From Siphlonurus alternatus (Eukaryota; Arthropoda; Insecta; Ephemeroptera; Siphlonuridae), in contig OX463782.1 in assembly GCA_949825025.1 (NCBI GenBank), positions 569,501-633,500 on the forward strand: 64,000 nucleotides of DNA, read 5' to 3'. Position numbers and translations under genes: made by a program. This document shows positions 53,271 to 64,000 of this stretch, one piece after another (the first letter of the stretch is position 1; every line of letters begins with the position of its first letter). The notes under the pieces were generated by a model. That model worked only from the letters and a program-made list of their open reading frames with translations. It was not told where the DNA came from and ran no database searches.

Positions 53271-55428
53271 GAATTGAATTGAATTGAATTGCATTGCATT
53301 GCATTGAATTGATTTGAATTGAATAAATCAATTGATTTTAATTGAGTTGAAATTAATTGAATTGAATTGAATTGATTTGAATTGAATTGAATAAATGAAT
53401 TGATTTGAATCGAATTTAATTAAATTAAATTGAATTTAATTATATTAAATTGAATTTATTTGAAATAAATTCAATTGAATTGAATTGAATAAATGAATTG
53501 AATTGAATTGAAATGAATTTAATTGCATTGCAATGCATTGCAATGCATTAAATTGAATATAAGAATTGAATTGAATTGAATTGAATTGAATTGAATTGAA
53601 TTGAATAAATGAATGAAATAAATGAATTGAATTGAATTGAATAAATGAATTGAATAAATGAATTGAATTCATTTGAATTGAATTCAATTGAATTGAATTG
53701 AATAAATGAATTGAATTGATATGAATTTAATTGAATAAATGAATTGAATTGAATTGAATTGAATTGAATTGAATTGAAATGAATTTAATTGCATTGCATT
53801 GCATTGCATTAAATTGAATATATGAATTGAATTGAATTGATTTGAATTGAATTGAATAAATGAATTTAATAAATGAATTGAATTGATTTGAATTGATTTC
53901 AATGGAAATGAATTCAATTGGTATGAATTGAATTGAATTAAATAAATGAATTGAATAAAATTGAATTGATTTGAATTGAATTGAATTGAATTAAATTGAT
54001 TTGAATTGAATTAAATAGATTTGAATTGAATTGAATTGACTTGAATTGAATGAATTGAATAAAAGAATTGAATTGATTTGAATTGAATTGAATCGAATAA
54101 AATTAAATTGAATTGAATTGAATTAAATTGAATTGAATTGAATTGAATTGAATTGAATTGAATTGAATTGAATTGAATTGAATTGAATTGATTTGAAGTG
54201 AATTGAATTAAATTGAATTGAATTGAATTGAATTAAATTGAATAAATGAATTGAATAAAATTGAATTAAATTGAACTGAATAAATGAATTGAATTGAATT
54301 GAATTGAATTAAATTGAATAAATGAATTGAATTGAATTGAATTGATTTGATTTGATTTGAATTAAATTGAATTGAATTGAATTGAATTGAATTGAATTGA
54401 ATTGAATTGAATTGAATTGAATTGAATTGATTTGAATTGAATTGAATTGAATTGAATTGACTTGATTTGAAGTAAATTGAATTAAATTGAATTGAATTAA
54501 ATTGAATAAATGAATTGAATAAAATTGAATTGAATTGAACTGAATAAATGAATTGAATTGAATTGAATTGAATTGAATTGAATAAATGAATTGAATTGAA
54601 TTGAATTGAATTGAATTGATTTGAATTAAATTGAATTGAATTGAATTGAATTGAATTGAATTGAATTGAATTGAATTGAATAAATGAATTGAATAAATTA
54701 ATTGAATTGATTTGAATTGAATTGACTTGAATTGAATGAATTGAATAAATGAATTGAATTGATTTGAATTGAATTAAATTGAATTGAATTGAATTGAATT
54801 GAATTGAATTGAATTGAATTGAATTGATTTGATTTGAATTGAATTGAATTGAATTGAATTGAATTGATTTGAATTGACTTGAATTGAATGAATTGAATAA
54901 AAGAATTGATTTGAATTGAATTGAATTAAATTGAATTGAATTGAATAAAATTGAATTGAATTGAATTGAATTGAATAATTTAATTGAATTTAATTAAATT
55001 GAATTAAATAAGTGAATTGAATTGAATAAATGAATTGAATTGAATTGAATTAAAATGAATTTAATTGCAAATGCATTGCATTGCATTAAATTGAATATAT
55101 GAATTGAATTGAATTGAATTGAATAATTGAATTGAATAAATGAATTTAATTGATTTGAATTCAATTGAATTGAATTGAATAAATGAATTGAATTGAATTA
55201 TATGAATCGAATTGAATTGAATAAATGAATTGCATTGAATTGAATTGAATTGAATATTGAATTGGATTGGATTGGATTGGATTGCATTGGATTGGATTGC
55301 ATTGGATTGGATTAGATTGGATTGGATTGGATTGGATTGGATTGGATTGGATTGGATTGGATTGGATTAGATTGGATTGGATTGGATTGGATTAGATTAG
55401 ATTGGATTGGATTGCATTGAATTGATTT

Positions 55429-55518
55429 GCATTGCATTGCATTGCATTGCATTGCATTGCATTGCATTGCATTGCATTGCATTGCATTGCATTGCATTGC
55501 AATGCATTGCATTGCATT
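55429..55518 (+). repeat. (GCATT)18 block with one variant unit
   Basis: An 18-unit run in which one unit near its right end is GCAAT. The same kind of change is seen in the blocks at 58730 and 62252 but not in the longer blocks to the left. Confidence 0.93.
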
Positions 55519-58500
55519 GAATTGATTTGAATTGAATGGAATAAATGAATTGATTTTAATTGAGTTGAATTGAATTGAATTGAATAAATGAATTGAATTG
55601 ATTTGAATTGAATTGAATTGAATAAATGAATTGAATTGAGTTGAATTGAATTGAATTGAAATGAATTTAATTGCATTGCATTGCATTGCATTAAATTGAA
55701 TATATGAATTGAATTGAATTGAATTGAATAAATGAATTGAATAAATGAATTTAATTGATTTGAATTGAATTCAATTGAATTGAATTGAATAAATGAATAG
55801 AATTGAATTGATATGAATCGAATTGAATTGAATAAATGAATTGAATTGAATTGAATTGAATAAATGAATTGAATAAATGAATTGAATTGATTTGAATTTA
55901 TTTGAATTGAATTGAATTGAATTGAATTGAATTGAATATTGAATTGAATTGGATTGGATTGGATTGCATTGGATTGGATTGGATTGGATTGGATTGGATA
56001 GGATTGGATAGGATTGGATTGGATAGGATTAGATTAGATTAGATTGGATTGGATTGAATTGAATTGAATTGAATTAAATTGAATTGAATTACATTGCATT
56101 GCATTGCATTGAATTGATTTGAATTGAATTAAATAAATGAATTGATTTTAATTGAGTTAAATTGAATTGAATTGAATTGAAATGAATTGAATTGAATAAA
56201 TGAATTGAATTGAATTGAATTGAATTGAATTGAATAAATGAATTGAATAAATGAATTGAATTGATTTAAATTGATTTGAATTGAATTGAATTGAATTGAA
56301 TTGAATTGAATTGAATTGAATATTGAATTGGATTGGATTGGATTGGATTGGATTGGATTGGATTGGATTGGATTGGATTGGATTGGATAAGATTGGATTG
56401 GATTGGATTGGATAAGATTGGATTGGATTAGATTGGATTGAATTGAATTGAGTTGAATTGAATAAATGAATTGTTTTAAAATAAGTTGAATTGAATTGAA
56501 TAAATTAATTGAATTGAATTAAATAAGTGAATTGAATTGAATAAATGAATTGAATTGAATTGATATGAATTGAATTGAATATTGAATTGAATTGGATTGG
56601 ATTGCATTGGAATGGATTGGATTGGATTGCATTATATTGGATTGGATTGGATTGGATTGGATTGGATTGGATTGGATTAGATTGGATTGGATTGGATTGG
56701 ATTGGATTGCATTGGATTGCATTGAATTGCATTGCATTGCATTGCATTGCATTGAATTGATTTGAATTGAATGGAATAAATAAATTGATTTTAATTGAGT
56801 TGAATTGAATTGAATTGAATTGAATAAATTAATTGAATTGATTTGAATTGAATTGAATTGAATTGAAATGAATTTAATTGCAAATGCATTGCATTGCATT
56901 AAATTGAATATATGAATTGAATTGAATTGAATTGAATAATTGAATTGAATAATTGAATTGAATAAATGAATTTAATTGATTTGAATTGAATTCAATTGAA
57001 TTGAATTGAATAAATGAATTGAATTGAATTGATATGAATCGAATTGAATTGAATAAATGAATTGAATAATTGAATGGAATTGAATTGAATTGAATTAAAT
57101 AAGTGAATTGAATTGATTTGAATAAATGAATTGAATTGAATCGAATTGAATTGAATTGAATAAATTAATTGAATTGAATTGAATAAATGAATTGAATTGA
57201 ATTAATTAAGTGAATTGAATTGAATAAATGAATTGCATTGAAATGAATTGAATTGAATTGAATTGAATAATGAATTGATTTGAATCGAATTTAATTAAAT
57301 TAAATTGAATTTAATTATATTAAATTGAATTTAATTATATTAAATTGAATTTAATTGAAATAAATTCAATTGAATTGAATTGAATAAATGAATTGAATTG
57401 AATTGAATTGAAATGAATTTAATTGCATTGCAATGCATTGCATTGCATTGCATTAAATTGAATATATGAATTGAATTGAATTGAATTGAATTGAATAAAT
57501 GAATGAAATAAATGAATTGAATTGAATTGAATAAATGAATTGAATTCATTTGAATTGAATTCAATTGAATTGAATTGAATAAATGAATTGAATTGATATG
57601 AATTTAATTGAATAAATGAATTGAATTGAATTGAATTGAATTGAATTGAAATGAATTTAATTGTATTGCATTGCATTGCATTAAATTGAATATATGAATT
57701 GAATTGAATTGATATGAAATGAATTGAATTGATTTGAATTGAATAAATGAATTGAATAAAATTGAATTGATTTGAATTGAATTGAATTGAATTGAATTGA
57801 ATTGAATTGACTTGATTTGAAGTAAATTGAATTAAATTGAATTGAATTAAATTGAATAAATGAATTGAATAAAATTGAATTGAATTGAACTGAATAAATG
57901 ATTTGAATTGAATTGAATTGAATAAATGAATTAAATTGAATTGAATTGAATTGAATTGAATTGAATTGAATTGAATTGAATTGAATAAATGAATTGAATA
58001 AATTAATTGAATTGATTTGAATTGAATTGACTTGAATTGAATGAATTGAATACATGAATTTAATTGATTTGAATTATATTAAATTGAATTGAATTGATTT
58101 GAATTGAATTGAATTGAATTGAATTGAATTGATTTGAATTGAATTGAATTGAATTGAATTGAATTGAATTGATTTGAATTGAATTGAATTGAATTGAATT
58201 GAATTGATTTGAATTGACTTGAATTGAATGAATTGAATAAAAGAATTGATTTGAATTGAATTAAATTGAATTGAATTGAATAAAATTGAATTGAATTGAA
58301 TAATTTAATTGAATATAATTAAATTGAATTAAATAAGTGAATTGAATTGAATAAATGAATTGAATTGAATTGAATTGAATTAAAATGAATTTAATTGCAA
58401 ATGCATTGCATTGCATTAAATTGAATATATGAATTGAATTGAATTGAATTGAATAATTGAATTGAATAAATGAATTTAATTGATTTGAATTCAATTGAAT

Positions 58501-58729
58501 TGAATTGAATAAATGAATTGAATTGAATTGATATGAATCGAATTGAATTGAATAAATGAATTGCATTGAATTGAATTGAATTGAATATTGAATTGGATTG
58601 GATTGGATTGGATTGGATTGCATTGGATTGGATTGCATTGGATTGGATTAGATTGGATTGGATTGGATTGGATTGGATTGGATTGGATTGGATTGGATTA
58701 GATTAGATTGGATTGCATTGAATTGATTT

Positions 58730-58854
58730 GCATTGCATTGCATTGCATTGCATTGCATTGCATTGCATTGCATTGCATTGCATTGCATTGCATTGCATTG
58801 CATTGCATTGCATTGCATTGCATTGCATTGCATTGCATTGCAATGCATTGCATT
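58730..58854 (+). repeat. (GCATT)25 block with one variant unit
   Basis: A 25-unit run with one GCAAT unit at about 58840, close to its right end. Confidence 0.93.
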
Positions 58855-61800
58855 GAATTGATTTGAATTGAATGGAATAAATGAATTGATTTTAATTGAG
58901 TTGAATTGAATTGAATTGAATAAATGAATTGAATTGATTTGAATTGAATTGAATTGAATTGAATAAATGAATTGAATTGAGTTGAATTGAATTGAATTGA
59001 AACGAATTTAATTGCATTGCATTGCATTGCATTAAATTGAATATATGAATTGAATTGAATTGAATTGAATTGAATTGAATAAATGAATTGAATAAATGAA
59101 TTTAATTGATTTGAATTGAATTCAATTGAATTGAATTGAATAAATGAATAGAATTGAATTGATATGAATCGAATTGAATTGAATAAATGAATTGAATTGA
59201 ATTGAATAAATGAATTGAATAAATGAATTGAATTGATTTGAATTTATTTGAATTGAATTGAATTGAATTGAATTGAATTGAATTGAATTGAATTGAATAT
59301 TGAATTGAATTGGATTGGATTGGATTGCATTGGATTGGATTGGATTGGATTGGATTGGATAGGATTGGATAGGATTGGATTGGATAGGATTAGATTAGAT
59401 TAGATTGGATTGGATTGGATTGAATTGAATTGAATTGAATTGAATTGAATTGAATTACATTGCATTGCATTGCATTGCATTGAATTGATTTGAATTGAAT
59501 TAAATAAATGAATTGATTTTAATTGAGTTAAATTGAATTGAATTGAATTGAATAAATGAATTGAATTGAATTGAATTGAATTGAATTGAATAAATGAATT
59601 GAATAAATGAATTGAATTGATTTAAATTGATTTGAATTGAATTGAATTGAATTGAATTGAATTGAATTGAATTGAATATTGAATTGGATTGGATTGGATT
59701 GGATTGGATTGGATTGGATAAGATTGGATTGGATTGGATTGGATAAGATTGGATTGGATTAGATTGGATTGAATTTGAATTGAGTTGAATTGAATAAATG
59801 AATTGTTTTTAAATAAGTTGAATTGAATTGAATAAATTAATTGAATTGAATTAAATAAGTGAATTGAATTGAATAAATGAATTGAATTGAATTGATATGA
59901 ATTGAATTGAATTGAATATTGAATTGAATTGGATTGGATTGCATTGGAATGGATTGGATTGGATTGCATTATATTGGATTGGATTGGATTCGATTGGATT
60001 GGATTGGATTAGATTGGATTGGATTGGATTGAATTGGATTGGATTGCATTGGATTGCATTGGATTGCATTGAATTGCATTGCATTGCATTGCATTGCATT
60101 GCATTGCATTGCATTGCATTGCATTGCATTGCATTGCATTGCATTGCATTGAATTGATTTGAATTGAATGGAATAAATAAATTGATTTTAATTGAGTTGA
60201 ATTGAATTGAATTGAATTGAATAAATGAATTGAATTGATTTGAATTGAATTGAATTGAATTGAAATGAATTTAATTGCAAATGCATTGCATTGCATTAAA
60301 TTGAATATATGAATTGAATTGAATTGAATTGAATAATTGAATTGAATAATTGAATTGAATAAATGAATTTAATTGATTTGAATTGAATTCAATTGAATTG
60401 AATTGAATAAATGAATTGAATTGAATTGATATGAATCGAATTGAATTGAATAAATGAATTGAATAATTGAATGGAATTGAATTGAATTGAATTAAATAAG
60501 TGAATTGAATTGATTTGAATAAATGAATTGAATTGAATCGAATTGAATTGAATTGAATAAATGAATTGAATTGAATAAATGAATTGAATTGAATTAAATA
60601 AGTGAATTGAATTGAATAAATGAATTGCATTGAAATGAATTGAATTGAATTGAATTGAATTGAATTGAATAATGAATTGATTTGAATCGAATTTAATTAA
60701 ATTAAATTGAATTTAATTATATTAAATTGAATTTAATTGAAATAAATTCAATTGAATTGAATAAATGAATTGAATTGAATTGAATTGAAATGAATTTAAT
60801 TGCATTGCAATGCATTGCATTGCATTAAATTGAATATATGAATTGAATTGAATTGAATTGAATAAATGAATGAAATAAATGAATTGAATTGAATTGAATA
60901 AATGAATTGAATTCATCTGAATTGAATTGAATTGAATTGAATAAATGAATTGAATTGATATGAATTTAATTGAATAAATGAATTGAATTGAATTGAATTG
61001 AATTGAATTGAAATGAATTTAATTGTATTGCATTGCATTGCATTAAATTGAATATATGAATTGAATTGAATTGATATGAAATGAATTGAATTGATTTGAA
61101 TTGAATTGAATTGAATAAATGAATTTAATAAATGAATTGAATTGATTTGAATTAAATTCAATGGAAATGAATTCAATTGGTATGAATTGAATTGAATTGA
61201 ATAAATGAATTGAATAAAATTGAATTGATTTGAATTGAATTGAATTGAATTGAATTGAATTGAATTGAATTGAATTGAATTGACTTGATTTGAAGTAAAT
61301 TGAATTAAATTGAATTGAATTAAATTGAATAAATGAATTGAATAAAATTGAATTGAATTGAACTGAATAAATGATTTGAATTGAATTGAATTGAATTGAA
61401 TAAATGAATTGAATTGAATTGAATTGAATTGATTTGAATTAAATTGAATTGAATTGAATTGAATTGAATTGAATTGAATTGAATTGAATTGAATAAATGA
61501 ATTGAATAAATTAATTGAATTGATTTGAATTGAATTGACTTGAATTGAATGAATTGAATAAATGAATTGAATTGATTTGAATTGAATTAAATTGAATTGA
61601 ATTGATTTGATTTGAATTGAATTGAATTGAATTGAATTGAATTGAATTGAATTGAATTGAATTGAATTGATTTGAATTGAATTGAATTGAATTGAATTGA
61701 ATTGAATTGATTTGAATTGACTTGAATTGAATGAATTGAATAAAAGAATTGATTTGAATTGAATTGAATTAAATTGAATTGAATTGAATAAAATTGAATT

Positions 61801-62051
61801 GAATTGAATTGAATAAATGAATTGAATTGAATTGAATTGAATTAAAATGAATTTAATTGCAAATGCATTGCATTGCATTAAATTGAATATATGAATTGAA
61901 TTGAATTGAATTGAATTGAATAATTGAATTGAATAAATGAATTAAATTGATTTGAATTCAATTGAATTGAATTGAATAAATGAATTGAATTGATATGAAT
62001 CGAATTGAATTGAATAAATGAATTGCATTGAATTGAATTGAATATTGAATT

Positions 62052-62236
62052 GGATTGGATTGGATTGGATTGGATTGCATTGGATTGGATTGCATTGGAT
62101 TGGATTAGATTGGATTGGATTGGATTGGATTGGATTGGATTGGATTGGATTGGATTGGATTGGATTGGATTGGATTAGATTGGATTGGATTGGATTGGAT
62201 TGGATTGGATTGGATTAGATTAGATTGGATTGGATT
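62052..62236 (+). repeat. (GGATT)n block, hybrid module
   Basis: The run starts like the first half of the double blocks. It lacks the gaataatgaattgg bridge and second half, and passes directly into gcattgaattgattt and a GCATT block. It therefore looks like a recombinant between the two kinds of module. Confidence 0.8.
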
Positions 62237-62251
62237 GCATTGAATTGATTT

Positions 62252-62351
62252 GCATTGCATTGCATTGCATTGCATTGCATTGCATTGCATTGCATTGCAT
62301 TGCATTGCATTGCATTGCATTGCATCGCATTGCAATGCATTGCATTGCATT
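62252..62351 (+). repeat. (GCATT)20 block with two variant units
   Basis: A 20-unit run containing one GCATC (creating a CpG, about 62322) and one GCAAT (about 62332). The GGATT block before it passes straight into this block. Confidence 0.93.
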
Positions 62352-63840
62352 GAATTGATTTGAATTAAATGGAATAAATGAATTGATTTTAATTGAGTTG
62401 AATTGAATTGAATTGAATAAATGAATTGAATTGATTTGTATTGAATTGAATTGAATTGAATAAATGAATTGAATTGAATTGAATTGAATTGAATTGAAAT
62501 GAATTTAATTGCATTGCATTGCATTGCATTAAATTGAATATATGAATTGAATTGAATTGAATTGAATTGAATAAATGAATTGAATAAATGAATTTAATTG
62601 ATTTGAATTGAATTCAATTGAATTGAATTGAATAAATGAATAGAATTGAATTGATATGAATCGATTTGAATTGAATAAATGAATTGAATTGAATTGAATT
62701 GAATTGAATTGAATAAATGAATTGAATAAATGAATTGAATTGATTTGAATTTATTTGAATTGAATTGAATTGAATTGAATATTGAATTGAATTGAATTGG
62801 ATTGGATTGGATTGGATTGGATTGCATTGGATTGGATTGGATAGGATTGGATAGGATTGGATTGGATAGGATTAGATTAGATTAGATTAGATTGGATTGG
62901 ATTGAATTGAATTGAATTACATTGCATTGCATTGCATTGAATTGATTTGAATTGAATTGAATAAATGAATTGATTTTAATTGAGTTAAATTGAATTGAAT
63001 TGAATTGAAATGAATTGAATTGAATTGAATTGAATTGAATAAATGAATTGAATAAATGAATTGAATTGATTTAAATTGATTTGAATTGAATTGAATTGAA
63101 TTGAATTGAATATTGAATTGGATTGGATTGGATTGGATTGGATTGGATTGGATTGGATTGGATTGGATAAGATTGGATTGGATTAGATTGGATTGAATTG
63201 AATTGAGTTGAATTGAATAAATTAATTGATTTTAAATAAGTTGAATTGAATTGAATAAATTAATTGAATTGAATTAAATAAGTGAATTGAATAAATGAAT
63301 TGAATTGAATTGATATGAATTGAATTGAATATTGAATTGAATTGGATTGGATTGCATTGGAATGGATTGGATTGGATTGCATTATATTGGATTGGATTGG
63401 ATTGGATTGGATTGGATTGGATTGGATTGGATTGGATTTGATTAGATTGGATTGGATTGGATTGGATTGGATTGAATTGGATTGAATTGGATTGGATTGG
63501 ATTGCATTGAATTGCATTGCATTGCATTGCATTGAATTGATTTGAATTGAATGGAATAAATAAATTGATTTTAATTGAGTTGAATTGAATTGAATTGAAT
63601 TGAATAAATGAATTGAATTGATTTGAATTGAATTGAATTGAAATGAATTTAATTGCAAATGCATTGCATTGCATTAAATTGAATATATGAATTGAATTGA
63701 ATTGAATTGAATAATTGAATTGAATAATTGAATTGAATAATTGAATTGAATGAATGAATTTAATTGATTTGAATTGAATTCAATTGAATTGAATTGAATA
63801 AATGAATTGAATTGATATGAATCGAATTGAATTGAATAAA

Positions 63841-64000
63841 TTTTATTTTTTTTATTTTATTTATTCATTTTGAACTTTTACAGGTTGTGCAGGACAAACA
63901 TATGTTCACGTCAAGTTTTAATATAAATACAAAACAACACACACAATATCATAACATACATAATGAGCAAATACAATTATTTATCTTTAACATAACAAAA
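63841..64000 (-). mobile_element. Probable 3' end of a second retroelement (partial, off the right edge)
   Basis: At about 63840 the satellite stops and about 160 bp of non-repeat sequence begins. Read on the - strand it ends ...gttcaaaatgaataaataaa and then a stretch of A with scattered T, directly against the satellite. This is what a LINE 3' UTR with an imperfect A-rich tail would look like. No coding frame or diagnostic protein motif is available in so short a stretch, and any target duplication lies outside the window. It could instead be ordinary AT-rich flanking DNA at the end of the satellite. It shows no evident similarity to the 3' end of the LINE at 43791-48225. Confidence 0.5.

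Larger units (their letters stand above)
48226..63840 (+). repeat. Pentanucleotide (ATTGA/GAATT)n composite satellite array, right part
   Basis: This continues the array after the LINE insertion, in the same orientation and with the same modules. The first bases (attggtatgaattg) are the second half of a landmark whose first half ends at 43790, so the array was split by the insertion and not rearranged. Modules towards the right end (about 55.7-58.5 kb and 62-63.8 kb) carry more private changes than those at 20-40 kb. Examples are gcaatgcatt and gcatcgcatt interruptions in ATTGC blocks, a ttgttttaaaataag variant at 56.47 kb and a loss of the caatggaaatg landmark near 57.74 kb. The array ends at about 63840 against non-satellite sequence. 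Confidence 0.97.

Noticed and set aside
1..63840. Sequencing or synthetic low-complexity noise
   Set aside because: The ordered landmarks, shared point variants and a clean LINE insertion with target duplication show real biological repeat structure, although exact copy number at 23-38 kb still depends on the assembly.

Overview
The window is eukaryotic repetitive DNA, most likely from an arthropod and probably an insect. About 59 kb of the 64 kb is one satellite array. Its base unit is the pentamer ATTGA (GAATT in another register). The array is interrupted once by a 4.4 kb LINE-type retrotransposon and runs into the 3' end of what looks like a second retroelement at the extreme right. The insect call rests on the LINE: its ORF1 carries a C-terminal domain resembling baculovirus FP proteins, common in insect elements, and its ORF2 is of the CR1/jockey type. 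No host gene, rRNA, tRNA, CRISPR array or prokaryotic feature was found.

Layout. 1-43790: satellite. 43791-48225: 5'-truncated non-LTR retrotransposon on the + strand. It holds a partial ORF1, a complete ORF2 (endonuclease plus reverse transcriptase), a 1 kb AT-rich 3' UTR and a poly(A) tail, and is flanked by a 4-5 bp target-site duplication. 48226-63840: satellite resumes exactly where it was broken. 63841-64000: non-satellite sequence that reads on the - strand as a 3' UTR ending in an A-rich tail.

The satellite has higher-order structure. Single-base derivatives of the pentamer (ATTGA, ATTGG, ATTGC, and more rarely GATTT) occur in separate pure blocks. These blocks are stitched together by recurring non-pentameric landmark segments into composite modules. 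The modules recur at spacings of about 1.8-2.0, 3.3-3.5, 4.3, 5.7, 6.9 and 7.5-7.8 kb. Two consecutive 6941 bp units (23221-37102) agree wherever I compared them. The whole array has one orientation and is very poor in C on the + strand.

The many long open frames in the satellite are not genes. A 5 bp unit read in threes gives a 15 bp cycle, and three of the four strand/variant situations simply contain no stop codon. The only real coding sequences are the two retrotransposon ORFs. ORF1 would coat the element RNA, and ORF2 would nick the target and reverse transcribe from the 3' end. This copy probably cannot move by itself because its 5' end, with the promoter and the start of ORF1, is missing.
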